Notes: generated by a model not told the origin, from the letters alone. DNA of 64,000 bases from an uncultured Gammaproteobacteria bacterium (GCA_929200535.1 CAKMZV010000003.1:49237-113236); one strand, 5' to 3'. Positions 10,467 to 21,228 are shown, counted from the stretch's first letter. Program-made: numbers and translations.

Positions 10467-11237
10467 ATGCTAAGAGCAAGAGTGACGCCATGTTTATTGG
10501 TACAAGATGGCGGATTAGTAAAGACTACTAAGTTTCAAGACGCTAAATATATCGGAGATCCAATTAATGCAGTAAGAATTTTCAATGAGAAAAAAGCAGA
10601 TGAACTAATTGTTTTAGATATACATGCTAGTGCAAATAACGCAGAACCAGATTATAAGATGATTAAACATCTTGCCAAAGAATGTCGCATGCCATTATGC
10701 TATGGAGGTGGTATTAAAACTCTATCGCATGTTGAAAAAATTATCGCCTTAGGAGTAGAAAAGGTTGCTTTAAGCTCTATTGTGCTTGAGCAGCCTAATC
10801 TCATTATCGAAATCGCTAATAAGGTTGGGCGGCAAAGTGTTGTTGTGGTTTTAGATATTAAGAAAAAAGCGTTATCTAATAGTTACACCATTTGGACACT
10901 AAACGGAAAACACAACACGAAGAAAAACGTAATTGATATTATACAAAAAGTCCAAAATTTAGGTATCGGTGAAATTATTTTAAATTTCATTGATTTTGAT
11001 GGTACTGAATCTGGCTATCCTATTAAAGTCATTCAGCAACTAAAGAGCTACATCCAAGTCCCTCTAACTATATTAGGAGGAGCTAAATCTCTTGAAGATA
11101 TGGGTAGTGCAATAAAACAGTGTGGATTAATGGGTGTTGCTGCAGGTAGCTTATTTGTTTTTAAAGGGAAGTATCGTGCAGTCTTGATTAATTACCCTAA
11201 CCAGCAACAAAAAGAAAAATTCATATATGGAAAATAA
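10467..11237 (+). CDS. hisF: HisF-like cyclase/ammonia-channel subunit
   Basis: RVTPCLLVQDGGLVKTTKF, LCYGGGIKT, TILGGAKSLEDM. Confidence 0.92.
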   Translation: MLRARVTPCLLVQDGGLVKTTKFQDAKYIGDPINAVRIFNEKKADELIVLDIHASANNAEPDYKMIKHLAKECRMPLCYGGGIKTLSHVEKIIALGVEKVALSSIVLEQPNLIIEIANKVGRQSVVVVLDIKKKALSNSYTIWTLNGKHNTKKNVIDIIQKVQNLGIGEIILNFIDFDGTESGYPIKVIQQLKSYIQVPLTILGGAKSLEDMGSAIKQCGLMGVAAGSLFVFKGKYRAVLINYPNQQQKEKFIYGK

Positions 11238-12270
11238 CGTTTTTAAAAATAAAACTTTATTAATCACTGGTGGTACTGGGTCTTTTGGCAATGCTGTATT
11301 AAAACGCTTTCTTAATACAGATATAACTCAAATACGTATCTTTAGTCGTGATGAAAAGAAGCAAGACGATATGCGTCGCAAATATGCTGATAATCGCCTC
11401 CAATTTTTTATTGGTGATGTAAGAGACTATGAGTCTATAATAAATGCCATCAGAGGGGTTGATTATGTTTTTCATTCAGCGGCTTTAAAACAAGTACCAT
11501 CATGTGAATTCCATCCAATTGAAGCTGTAAAAACAAATATATTGGGAACAGAAAATGTATTAACTGCAGCTATTAATACTCAGGTAAAACGAGTGGTTTG
11601 TTTAAGCACAGATAAAGCAGTTTATCCAATAAATGCCATGGGGATATCAAAAGCGATGATGGAAAAAATTGTAGTTGCAAAAGCACGGCAAGGTGGAAAA
11701 CAGACAGTAATATGTGGAACTCGCTATGGCAATGTTATGGCATCTCGAGGCTCTGTCATTCCTCTTTTTTTAGAGTTAATATGTCAAAACAAACCCTTGA
11801 CCTTAACAGATCCATATATGACGCGTTTTATGATGACCTTGGAGGACGCTGTAAATTTAGTTTTATTTGCTTTTGAAAATGGAAAGGGCGGGGATATTTT
11901 TGTACAAAAAGCTCCCGCCGCAACCATTAAAATCTTAGCACAAGCTTTATGCGAAATCATGGATAAACGAAATTATCCAAACCAAATCATAGGTACTAGG
12001 CACGGAGAAAAAAAGTATGAGTCCCTCTTATCAAGAGAAGAGATGACATACGCCAAGGATATGGGAGAATACTATAAAATCCCTCCTGATTTAAGAGATT
12101 TAAATTACTCTAAATATATTGATTCAGGAGAAGAAAGTATTACTAATTCTAATGAATATAATTCTGATAATACCAGACAATTAAATATTGAAGAAATGAA
12201 GCTTTTACTGAATAAATTAAATTTTATCAAGGCAGCTAAAAAAGGTGAATTTCTTGATCCTGAAAGCTAA
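11227..12270 (+). CDS. fnlA: UDP-GlcNAc 4,6-dehydratase/5-epimerase (FnlA/WbjB)
   Basis: TLLITGGTGSFGNAVL, AALKQVPSCEFHPIEAVKTNILGTENV; fnlABC order. Confidence 0.92.
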   Translation: MENNVFKNKTLLITGGTGSFGNAVLKRFLNTDITQIRIFSRDEKKQDDMRRKYADNRLQFFIGDVRDYESIINAIRGVDYVFHSAALKQVPSCEFHPIEAVKTNILGTENVLTAAINTQVKRVVCLSTDKAVYPINAMGISKAMMEKIVVAKARQGGKQTVICGTRYGNVMASRGSVIPLFLELICQNKPLTLTDPYMTRFMMTLEDAVNLVLFAFENGKGGDIFVQKAPAATIKILAQALCEIMDKRNYPNQIIGTRHGEKKYESLLSREEMTYAKDMGEYYKIPPDLRDLNYSKYIDSGEESITNSNEYNSDNTRQLNIEEMKLLLNKLNFIKAAKKGEFLDPES

Positions 12271-12273
12271 AAA

Positions 12274-13377
12274 ATGAAAATATTAGTCACAGGTGCTGAA
12301 GGATTTATTGGCAAAAATTTAATTATTAAACTCAATGAGTTGGGGATAGAGTTCAATCAATATACTCGTTCTAACTCCCCACAAGATTTGCCATATTTAC
12401 TTGAAAACACTAAATGCGTGGTACATTTGGCTGGCGAAAATAGACCTTTAAAAAAGGAAAAATTTGATATTGTAAATGCTGGATTAACCGAATCACTTTG
12501 TGAAGCGATTCGTATAAAAGAACGCAAAATTCCTATTATTTTTTCTTCTTCCTCGCAAGCAATACTTGACAATGCTTATGGGGAAAGTAAATTAAAAGCC
12601 GAAACGATTATACGAAAGCTTAGTGCACAAATTAAAAACCAAGTATATATTTACCGTTTACCAGGGGTATTTGGCAAGTGGTGTAAGCCAAATTATAATT
12701 CTGTTGTCGCTACATTTTGCCATAATATTAGCCACAATCTACCCATTAAAGTAAATGATACTTCTGTAGAATTAGAGTTAGTCTATATAGATGATGTCAT
12801 CTCAGAATTTATTTCTATTATTCAAGGAGAGAAGAAGCATTGTAAAAATTTAACTCTTCAACCAAGTTATAAAATAACTCTTGGTGATTTAGCCAATCAA
12901 ATAAAACACTTTCGCGAAAGCAGAACTTCCCTTGTATCAGAAAAAGTGGGGACAGGATTAATTAGAAAACTTTACTCAACCTATCTTAGTTATTTGCCTC
13001 CAGAGCAATTTTCTTATCCTATATTAACTCACAGGGATGCGAGGGGAATGTTTGCGGAAGTTTTAAAAACAAAAGATAGTGGGCAATTTTCATTTTTCAC
13101 TGCAGATGTGGGGGTAACTCGAGGAGGACATTATCACCATACTAAAACTGAAAAGTTTTTAGTTTTACAAGGGACTGTACAGTTTAATTTTAAGCATATT
13201 GTTTCAGGAAAAACATATAAAATCATCACTTCATCAACTAAATTGGAAATTGTTGAAACTCCCCCAGGTTGGTCTCATAGTATTACTAATATTAGCACTC
13301 AAGAAATAATTGTTATGCTTTGGGCTAATGAAATATTTGATCCAAATACTCCTGACACAATTTCCTACAAGATATAA
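12274..13377 (+). CDS. fnlB: FnlB/WbjC-type reductase with C-terminal cupin
   Basis: ILVTGAEGFIGKNL plus RGGHYHHTKTEKFLVLQGTVQF cupin region; between fnlA and fnlC. Confidence 0.9.
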   Translation: MKILVTGAEGFIGKNLIIKLNELGIEFNQYTRSNSPQDLPYLLENTKCVVHLAGENRPLKKEKFDIVNAGLTESLCEAIRIKERKIPIIFSSSSQAILDNAYGESKLKAETIIRKLSAQIKNQVYIYRLPGVFGKWCKPNYNSVVATFCHNISHNLPIKVNDTSVELELVYIDDVISEFISIIQGEKKHCKNLTLQPSYKITLGDLANQIKHFRESRTSLVSEKVGTGLIRKLYSTYLSYLPPEQFSYPILTHRDARGMFAEVLKTKDSGQFSFFTADVGVTRGGHYHHTKTEKFLVLQGTVQFNFKHIVSGKTYKIITSSTKLEIVETPPGWSHSITNISTQEIIVMLWANEIFDPNTPDTISYKI

Positions 13378-13381
13378 AAAA

Positions 13382-14512
13382 ATGAAAAAGATAAAAGTTG
13401 CCACGATTGTCGGAACTCGACCAGAAATAATTCGCCTATCGTGCGTCATTAAAAAATTAGACCAATACTGCGAACATATACTCATTCACACAGGACAAAA
13501 CTATGATTATGAATTAAATGAAATATTTTTTAATGATTTAGATATTCGGAAGCCTGATTATTTTTTAGATGCTGCTGGATTAAGTAGTGCCGAAACAATT
13601 GGTAATGTCATTATTAAAGTTGATAAAGTGCTGGAAAAAATCAAGCCAGAGGCTGTGCTTGTATTAGGAGATACAAATAGTTGTATGGCAGTATTACCAG
13701 CTAAACGTAGAAAAATTCCTACTTTTCATATGGAAGCAGGCAATCGTTGTTTTGACCAACGTGTTCCAGAAGAAATTAATCGACGTTTGGTAGATCATAT
13801 GGCAGATATTAACCTCACCTATAGCAACATTGCTCGAAGTTATTTATTAGCAGAAGGATTACCTGCCGATATGATCATCAAAACTGGGAGTCCCATGCTT
13901 GAAGTCCTGAATACCTACCTTCAAGGAATAGATGCCTCCGATATATTAACACATTTAAATTTAAAAAAATATGACTTTTTTGTCGTGAGCGCTCACCGCG
14001 AAGAAAATATCAACTCTGATGAAAATTTTTCAAATTTGATAACAACACTCAATCATATTGCTACAACCTATCAAAAACCAATTATCATATCAACACATCC
14101 TCGTACTCAAAAACGTATTGACTCTCTCTCTCTCAAATTAAATTCCTTAATTAGATTACTAAAACCTCTAGGTTTTAAAGATTATAATAAATTACAAATT
14201 TCAGCTAAAGCTGTGTTATCAGATAGTGGCACTATCAATGAAGAATCCTCTATTTTAAATTTCCCAGCTTTAAACCTTCGTGAAGCACATGAGCGTCCAG
14301 AAGGTATGGAGGAAGCTGCCGTTATTTTAACTGGGCTAAAAAAAGAAAGAATTATGCAAGCTTTGGAGATTATTCATAAGCAACCCAGAGGAAATCAGAG
14401 ATTAATACGTCAAGTTTATGATTACACATCACCTAATGTGTCTGATAAAATAGTACGATTAATTCATAGTTATACAGACTATGTAAATCGTATTGTCTGG
14501 AAGAAATTTTAA
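13382..14512 (+). CDS. fnlC: UDP-GlcNAc C2-epimerase family (FnlC/WbjD)
   Basis: KVATIVGTRPEIIRLSCVI, HTGQNYDYELNEIFF, SDSGTINEESS. Confidence 0.92.
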   Translation: MKKIKVATIVGTRPEIIRLSCVIKKLDQYCEHILIHTGQNYDYELNEIFFNDLDIRKPDYFLDAAGLSSAETIGNVIIKVDKVLEKIKPEAVLVLGDTNSCMAVLPAKRRKIPTFHMEAGNRCFDQRVPEEINRRLVDHMADINLTYSNIARSYLLAEGLPADMIIKTGSPMLEVLNTYLQGIDASDILTHLNLKKYDFFVVSAHREENINSDENFSNLITTLNHIATTYQKPIIISTHPRTQKRIDSLSLKLNSLIRLLKPLGFKDYNKLQISAKAVLSDSGTINEESSILNFPALNLREAHERPEGMEEAAVILTGLKKERIMQALEIIHKQPRGNQRLIRQVYDYTSPNVSDKIVRLIHSYTDYVNRIVWKKF

Positions 14513-14513
14513 T

Positions 14514-15701
14514 ATGCTATTCAAACTAAAGAGATACGATTTTGCTATTGTGCATCGTAATTTTTGGCCAAAAAGTGACATTATAGGCGAAGCACTACTT
14601 CAATTAGCCGAAAAATCCCAAAAAAATGGAAAAAAAGTAGCTGTTATTACACAATCTTATAGTAATTTACATCAAACTTTGGAAGAAAAAAATAGAGGTA
14701 ATAATATTCTTTTTAAAGTGAGCAAATTAAGAAGTGATTCCTCCACCAAGCTAATATATCGTATCATTGATATGATAATATTCACACTTTGGACATTTTT
14801 CAACTTGCTTTTAATCCGCCCTAAAAAAATATATATATCAACGGACCCTCCCTTATTGATTCCATTTATAGTATGTCTATACTCCAAACTATTTAAATGC
14901 TCATATACTTATCACCTACAAGACATACACCCTGAAATAACAAATACAATCACCAAGATAAATCCTCTACTTTTTAATCTCCTAAAAAAAATTGATAACT
15001 TTGTCGTTTGTAATGCAAGCAACGTTATTACCATCACAAAAATAATGAAACAGGAAATTTTTCAAAGATTAGAGCATGAGATTAAGATTTATCTAATAGA
15101 CAATCCCACAACTGCTATTATAAAAGCAGAAAAATCTATTTCTCAAAAAATCAATGGGTTTGTTTTTTCAGGGAATGCGGGGAGATTGCAACAAATCCCA
15201 CTACTTTTAAAAAGCATTGAAAAATATAAAAACCAAGGCGGAAAATTGCCATTCATATTTATTGGAGGTGGAATATATTCCGATGATATAAAATTATTAG
15301 CTAGGAAATATGAGGATGTAGAATTTAAAGGCAAAATGAGTTCTATAGAAGCGAACTCTCTCACTATTCAATATACATGGGCGTTGTTACCAATAGAAGA
15401 TGCCGTTACAAAGTATGCATTCCCCTGTAAAACTTCTTCATACCTTTCCTGTAGAATGAATATTTTGTCTATTTGTTCACAAGATACAAGTGTCGCTCAA
15501 TGGGTTTTAAAAAACAACTTTGGAATAAATGCACAACCAAATACTCAGGAATTGGTGAAAACATTTTTTAAAATAGAAGACGGTATAACAATAAACAAAC
15601 CAAATATGAATTCATACGATTTTTCCATTGAAACATATGTTGAAAAAATATTTCATATCATCTACGAAAATAATGAAAATTACTATGAAAAAAATATTTG
15701 A
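14514..15701 (+). CDS. Glycosyltransferase (WbuB/WbjE-like, GT4)
   Basis: GT-B fold motifs, YTYHLQDIHPEI; position after fnlC. Confidence 0.82.
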   Translation: MLFKLKRYDFAIVHRNFWPKSDIIGEALLQLAEKSQKNGKKVAVITQSYSNLHQTLEEKNRGNNILFKVSKLRSDSSTKLIYRIIDMIIFTLWTFFNLLLIRPKKIYISTDPPLLIPFIVCLYSKLFKCSYTYHLQDIHPEITNTITKINPLLFNLLKKIDNFVVCNASNVITITKIMKQEIFQRLEHEIKIYLIDNPTTAIIKAEKSISQKINGFVFSGNAGRLQQIPLLLKSIEKYKNQGGKLPFIFIGGGIYSDDIKLLARKYEDVEFKGKMSSIEANSLTIQYTWALLPIEDAVTKYAFPCKTSSYLSCRMNILSICSQDTSVAQWVLKNNFGINAQPNTQELVKTFFKIEDGITINKPNMNSYDFSIETYVEKIFHIIYENNENYYEKNI

Positions 15702-16278
15702 TCTAACGATAGTTTTTACGACTTCTTTGTTAGTTTTACCAATATGCATTTTGATTGCAGTAATTATAAAATTTAAATTAGGATCCCCTGTATTATTTAT
15801 ACAAGTTCGTCCTGGATTAAATGCAAAAAAATTCCGTTTACTTAAGTTTAGGACAATGACCAATAAACAAGATATAAATGGAATTTTATTGCCTGATGCA
15901 GATAGGTTAACCAAATTTGGCAAATTTTTACGTTCAACAAGCTTAGATGAATTGCCCAGTCTGTTAAACGTATTAAAAGGAGATATGAGTTTAATAGGAC
16001 CGCGACCATTGCTAGTAGAATATTTACCTTTATATTCAGAAAAGCAAGCGAGAAGACATGAAGTTAAACCTGGTGTCACGGGCTGGGCTCAAGTTAATGG
16101 CCGCAATGTAATAAGCTGGGAAGAGAAATTTGAATTGGATATTTGGTATGTCGATAATCAATCTATTTGGCTAGATATCAAAATATTATGGTTAACTGTA
16201 AAGACGGTGATTTTGCGTGATGGAATTAATCAAAAAAATAATGCCACTATGCCTATATTTAAAGGTTCTAAACAATGA
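15673..16278 (+). CDS. pglC: Initiating sugar-1-phosphate transferase (PglC-like)
   Basis: KFRTMTNKQD, RSTSLDELPSLLNVLKGDMSLIGPRPLL, KPGVTGWAQVNGRN. Confidence 0.93.
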   Translation: MKITMKKIFDLTIVFTTSLLVLPICILIAVIIKFKLGSPVLFIQVRPGLNAKKFRLLKFRTMTNKQDINGILLPDADRLTKFGKFLRSTSLDELPSLLNVLKGDMSLIGPRPLLVEYLPLYSEKQARRHEVKPGVTGWAQVNGRNVISWEEKFELDIWYVDNQSIWLDIKILWLTVKTVILRDGINQKNNATMPIFKGSKQ

Positions 16279-17240
16279 CTAATATACTTATCACATCGGC
16301 TGGAAGAAGAGTTGAGTTAGTTGAAGCTTTTCAGATAGAAGGACAAAAAATAGATAAAAACTTAAAAGTCATTTGTATTGATATAAAACCAAAATTATCA
16401 TCGGCCTGCCAAGCTGCAGATTTTTCTTTTCAATCACCAAAAGTCACCTGCCAAGAATATATAAGTTTTTTAAAGAAAATATGCGTCTCTCATTCAATCG
16501 CTTTGATTATTCCTACTCTTGATACAGAATTACTTATTCTATCAAAGCATAGAGAAGAATTTCTAAAACTTGGAGTCAATATAATAATATCTGATACGCT
16601 CTTAATTCAAACCTGTAGAAATAAAAATCATACTGCTAATTTGTTACATAAAATTGGTATTGAAACGCCTGTTATATACAATATTAATAATTTAAAATAT
16701 CCTTGTTTCGTAAAACCATATGACGGTAGTTGTAGCGTGGGAGCGTTTATATTGAATGACGAGTCTATGTTAACTGAAAATATATTGAAAAATCCAAAAA
16801 ACATGTTCATGGAACTTGTATCAAAAAATTATGATGAATACACAGTTGATATTTATTTTGACAAATTTGGAAAATTAAAATCATTAGTACCCAGATTAAG
16901 AATTGAAACTAGAGCTGGAGAGATAAGTAAAGGATTAACCTCTAAAGGGATTGTTTATGACTATTTAAAAGATAGGTTGCCTAACTTAGAAGGTGCTAAA
17001 GGCTGTATTACATTACAGTTATTTGTTAATTTACACGACGAATCATTTAAGGCTATTGAAATAAACCCTAGATTTGGAGGCGGTTATCCATTATCTTATT
17101 CTGCAGGTGCTAATTTTCCTAAAATGTTAATTCAAGAATATATTTTAAAAAAAACGGTCGATTTTATAGATAATTGGGAAGATAACCTTTTAATGTTAAG
17201 ATACGATTCAAAAATACTTATTCATGGTTATAAATCCTAA
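16275..17240 (+). CDS. ATP-grasp ligase (carbamoyl-phosphate-synthase-like)
   Basis: ILITSAGRRVELVEAF, FVKPYDGSCSVGAF, AIEINPRFGGGYPLS. Confidence 0.88.
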   Translation: MTNILITSAGRRVELVEAFQIEGQKIDKNLKVICIDIKPKLSSACQAADFSFQSPKVTCQEYISFLKKICVSHSIALIIPTLDTELLILSKHREEFLKLGVNIIISDTLLIQTCRNKNHTANLLHKIGIETPVIYNINNLKYPCFVKPYDGSCSVGAFILNDESMLTENILKNPKNMFMELVSKNYDEYTVDIYFDKFGKLKSLVPRLRIETRAGEISKGLTSKGIVYDYLKDRLPNLEGAKGCITLQLFVNLHDESFKAIEINPRFGGGYPLSYSAGANFPKMLIQEYILKKTVDFIDNWEDNLLMLRYDSKILIHGYKS

Positions 17241-17886
17241 AAATACTTGTCTTGTTTTAGATTTAGATGATACTTTATATAAAGAGTATGACTATCAAAC
17301 ATCAGGTTTAAAATATATAGAAGAGCAGGTGTTTAAATTATATAATGTTAATTTGAAAGGGCAATTATTAAGACTGAGAGAACAAAAAGTACAAGATATT
17401 TTTCTAGAGCTCACTAAGATATTAAATATACCTCCTTCAACAAAAGCTTCTTTTCTTGCAATGTATCGTTATCATCGTCCAGATATCAAGCTATCCACAG
17501 ATACAAAAAAATTTCTCAAATCAGTATTAAGTGATTTTAAACAAGTGGTCATCCTAACAGATGGGAGAGCTGTTAGTCAACGATTAAAGTTGGAGTCCTT
17601 AGGTTTAATGAAGATTCCTGTGTTCATATCTGAAGAATGGAACTCAGTAAAACCAGATAATAAAAGATTTGTTACTATTATGGAAAAATATAATACCTGC
17701 ACACAATTTTATTATATTGCAGATAATCCATCCAAAGATTTTATTGCTCCCAATGCTCTTGGTTGGCACTCTATATGTTTAAATGGTAGCCATTATAATA
17801 TTCATTCACAAAATATTAGTCGAGTTTCCAAAGAATACCTTCCTGACCATTATGTAAATTCCCTAAATGATATTTACACATGTTAA
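17224..17886 (+). CDS. HAD-superfamily hydrolase
   Basis: LVLDLDDTLYKE (DxDxT), VILTDG, YIADNPSKDF. Confidence 0.88.
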   Translation: MVINPKNTCLVLDLDDTLYKEYDYQTSGLKYIEEQVFKLYNVNLKGQLLRLREQKVQDIFLELTKILNIPPSTKASFLAMYRYHRPDIKLSTDTKKFLKSVLSDFKQVVILTDGRAVSQRLKLESLGLMKIPVFISEEWNSVKPDNKRFVTIMEKYNTCTQFYYIADNPSKDFIAPNALGWHSICLNGSHYNIHSQNISRVSKEYLPDHYVNSLNDIYTC

Positions 17887-19055
17887 ATACCAACTTCACA
17901 CCTTGGCCTTTATTTATGAATGAAGAATGCGATGCAGTTTCTCATATTTTGTTATCTAATAAGGTTAACTACTGGACTGGCAATGAATGTCGAGAATTTG
18001 AAAAAGAGTTTGCTATTTGGTCTACAACAAAATATGCAATTGCATTAAGCAATGGTACGGTGGCTTTAGAGCTAGCATTAAAAACATTAAATATAGGCGC
18101 TGGAGATGAGGTCATTATTACTTCTCGAACATTTATCGCTTCAGTTTCATCTATTGTTAATGCAAACGCTACTCCCATATTTGCTGATGTTAGTTTAGAA
18201 TCTCAAAATATAACACCTGAATCTATTCGTACGGTAATTACAAAAAAAACCAAAGCAATAATTTGTGTGCATTTAGCTGGATGGCCTTGTGAGATGGATG
18301 AAATAATGGAATTAGCTAATGAGCATGGTTTATATATTATTGAAGATTGTGCACAAGCTCATGGAGCTACATATAAGGGAAAATCTGTTGGTTCAATTGG
18401 GCATATTGGTTGTTGGAGCTTTTGTCAAGATAAAATTATGACAACTGGTGGTGAAGGAGGGATGGTGACCACTAATAATGAATTACTATGGCGTAAAATG
18501 TGGGCATACAAAGAGCATGGTAAAAGCTACGAGGCTGTTTATGAACGCGAACATCCCGAAGGATTTAAGTGGTTGCATGAATCCTTTGGAACCAATTGGC
18601 GTATGACTGAAATGCAAGCAGCTATTGGAAGAATTCAACTCAAAAAAATGCCTGATTGGCACGCTAAACGTCTAAAAAACGCAAATGCAATTTGGAGTAT
18701 TGCAAAACAATGTGAAAATTTGTACTCACCTAATATTCCTGATTATATTGAACATGCAGCTTATAAATGCTATGTTTTTCTTAGACTAAACCAAATTAAA
18801 AAAGGGTGGCATCGCGATAAAATCATTAAGGAAATAAATACTTTTGGAGTACCCTGTTATTCAGGTTCATGTTCGGAGGTTTATCTAGAAAAAGCATTTG
18901 ATAATACCTCATTTCGACCAAAAGAGAGATTACCTAATGCGAAAAAACTAGGTGAAATATCTTTAATGTTTTTAGTTCACCCAACACTTACAGAAGCTGA
19001 AATGCAGAAAACGACAGAGGTGGTTTATAGTATACTTACTAATGCCTTAGTTTAG
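17880..19055 (+). CDS. DegT/DnrJ/EryC1 PLP-dependent sugar aminotransferase (PglE-like)
   Basis: NGTVALELALKTLNIGAGDEVI, EDCAQAHGATYKGKSVGSIGHIGCWSFCQDKIMTTGGEGGM. Confidence 0.93.
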   Translation: MLNTNFTPWPLFMNEECDAVSHILLSNKVNYWTGNECREFEKEFAIWSTTKYAIALSNGTVALELALKTLNIGAGDEVIITSRTFIASVSSIVNANATPIFADVSLESQNITPESIRTVITKKTKAIICVHLAGWPCEMDEIMELANEHGLYIIEDCAQAHGATYKGKSVGSIGHIGCWSFCQDKIMTTGGEGGMVTTNNELLWRKMWAYKEHGKSYEAVYEREHPEGFKWLHESFGTNWRMTEMQAAIGRIQLKKMPDWHAKRLKNANAIWSIAKQCENLYSPNIPDYIEHAAYKCYVFLRLNQIKKGWHRDKIIKEINTFGVPCYSGSCSEVYLEKAFDNTSFRPKERLPNAKKLGEISLMFLVHPTLTEAEMQKTTEVVYSILTNALV

Positions 19056-19140
19056 CAAAAATATTAAATCTCATAAGAAAATTTTTGAACCTGAGCTACT
19101 CATTAATTTGAGAATTAAATTCACACTATAACAAGCTATT

Positions 19141-21105
19141 ATGAATAATAAATTAACCTTTCTTTGGAGGTTACCCCGAATTTATAAGCGCGTCTTAAGT
19201 CTAATGGTTGATAGCTGTATAATATCAGCTTCTTTTTTTCTTGCTCTCGGAGTTAGATTAGGAGAAATTTCAATATTTATATCCAAAGAAATCATTTTTA
19301 CTGTAATTGCAACCACTGTTATTACATTGATTGCATTTACTAAGTTAGGACTTTATCGAGCAGTACTTCGCTATCTGACATTTCATGCACTCGCCATCGT
19401 TATTTTAGGTGCTTTGGTTTCAACGCTCTCTATCCCTCTCTTTGCCTATTATTTTGATGCCGAAATTCCGCGTACAGTACCTGTTATTTACTTAACTTTT
19501 CTTGCCTTGCTATGTGGCGGAATTCGAATAATAATCCGTTCCTTAGTGGCACAAACCAACTCTAAAACTTATAAAAATGTTTTAATTTATGGTGCTGGGG
19601 GTACTGGACGTCAGCTTTCTATAGCTCTTCGTAGTTCAGAAAACTATCGAGTAAAAGGATTTATTGATGACGATAGATCATTGGATAATACTATCATTCA
19701 AGGACTTACAGTTCACCCCTCATCTAAAATTGAAAAAATAGTTGAAAGAGATAAGATTGATAAAATTCTTTTAGCGATACCCAAAGCTTCTCGCTCAACC
19801 CGAAAAACAATTATTGATAGTTTGCTATATCTGCAAAGAGAAGTCCTTACCATTCCTAATCTTAAAGATATTTTAGAAGGGAAGGCAAAAATTGATGAAC
19901 TCAAAGATGTTGCTATTGAAGATTTATTAGATCGTGAACCGGTTGAACCTGATTCAATATTAATGAAAGCAAATATTCAAGATAAAACAGTCATGGTAAC
20001 AGGGGCGGGCGGCTCCATTGGTTCTGAACTCTGCCGTCAAATAGTGATACAAAACCCCAAAACACTTATTTTATTTGAAATATCTGAGCCCTCCCTCTAT
20101 CAGCTTGATAAAGAATTATCAGAATTGATAGATAAACTTAAGTTAAACGTAAATATTATCCCTTTGCTTGGTTCAGTTAGACATACGAAGCATCTAAGTA
20201 AAGTAATGTGTTCTTTTAATGTGCAAACGGTTTATCATGCGGCAGCCTACAAACACGTTCCTTTAGTCGAATACAACGTAATAGAAGGGATTCAAAATAA
20301 TGTGTTTGGCTCTTACTATAGTGCGAAAGCTGCAATAGAAGCTAATGCTGAGCTATTTGTACTTATATCAACAGATAAGGCAGTACGACCAACAAGTATT
20401 ATGGGGGCCTCAAAAAGAATGGCTGAACTAGTTTTGCAAGCCTTAGCAGAGCAAGAAAAAACAAAACCTCGTAGCACTCGATTTTGTATGGTTCGCTTTG
20501 GTAATGTCCTAGATTCTTCAGGCTCCGTTATTCCTCTCTTTAAGAAACAAATTGCTGAAGGAAAAGCAATCACTGTTACGCATCCAGAAATTATTCGCTA
20601 TTTTATGACTATCCCTGAAGCCTCTCAATTAGTCATTCAAGCTGGAGCTATGAGTAGTGGTGGAGACGTTTTTGTATTAGATATGGGAGAGCCTGTCAAA
20701 ATTTTAGATTTAGCAAAAAATCTTATACAACTTTCTGGTTTGGAAATTAAATCATCTAAGAATCCTAATGGAGATATCGAGATTCATTTTACAGGCTTGC
20801 GCCCAGGAGAAAAACTTTACGAAGAACTTTTAATTGGAAGCAATACCCAAGGCACAAAACATAAACGCATTATGACCGCAAATGAACACTTCCTCTCATT
20901 GGAGCGATTCAATAATATTTTGAAAAAATTAAATCAAGCGTGTCTTAAGTTTGATTATGAAACTATCCAAAAAATTCTACTTGAAATACCAATAGAGCTA
21001 AATTCCACCGGAGTAATTAATGATTTATTATGGGATACTGAGAAAGACGCCTCCTCTCCAAAAAGCAAAATTATAGACTTAAATACTCGACAAATCTCCA
21101 GATAA
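19141..21105 (+). CDS. Membrane-anchored UDP-HexNAc 4,6-dehydratase (WbpM/CapD/PglF-type)
   Basis: N-terminal TM segments, two Rossmann regions (VLIYGAGGTGRQ; VMVTGAGGSIGSELCRQI). Confidence 0.93.
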   Translation: MNNKLTFLWRLPRIYKRVLSLMVDSCIISASFFLALGVRLGEISIFISKEIIFTVIATTVITLIAFTKLGLYRAVLRYLTFHALAIVILGALVSTLSIPLFAYYFDAEIPRTVPVIYLTFLALLCGGIRIIIRSLVAQTNSKTYKNVLIYGAGGTGRQLSIALRSSENYRVKGFIDDDRSLDNTIIQGLTVHPSSKIEKIVERDKIDKILLAIPKASRSTRKTIIDSLLYLQREVLTIPNLKDILEGKAKIDELKDVAIEDLLDREPVEPDSILMKANIQDKTVMVTGAGGSIGSELCRQIVIQNPKTLILFEISEPSLYQLDKELSELIDKLKLNVNIIPLLGSVRHTKHLSKVMCSFNVQTVYHAAAYKHVPLVEYNVIEGIQNNVFGSYYSAKAAIEANAELFVLISTDKAVRPTSIMGASKRMAELVLQALAEQEKTKPRSTRFCMVRFGNVLDSSGSVIPLFKKQIAEGKAITVTHPEIIRYFMTIPEASQLVIQAGAMSSGGDVFVLDMGEPVKILDLAKNLIQLSGLEIKSSKNPNGDIEIHFTGLRPGEKLYEELLIGSNTQGTKHKRIMTANEHFLSLERFNNILKKLNQACLKFDYETIQKILLEIPIELNSTGVINDLLWDTEKDASSPKSKIIDLNTRQISR

Positions 21106-21228
21106 CTACATATAACGTAACACTAGACTACAAATCACTTTAATGCTGATTCTACAAAATATGAAGTTTCAATCTGTCACTTTCATCCTCTCTACTTTTG
21201 AGCTAACAACCCAAAACAACTTCAAACA

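Noticed and set aside
9839-11237. hisH/hisF as part of histidine biosynthesis
   Set aside because: They are embedded between a WbpG-type amidotransferase and fnlA with no other his genes, the known arrangement for acetamidino-sugar synthesis.
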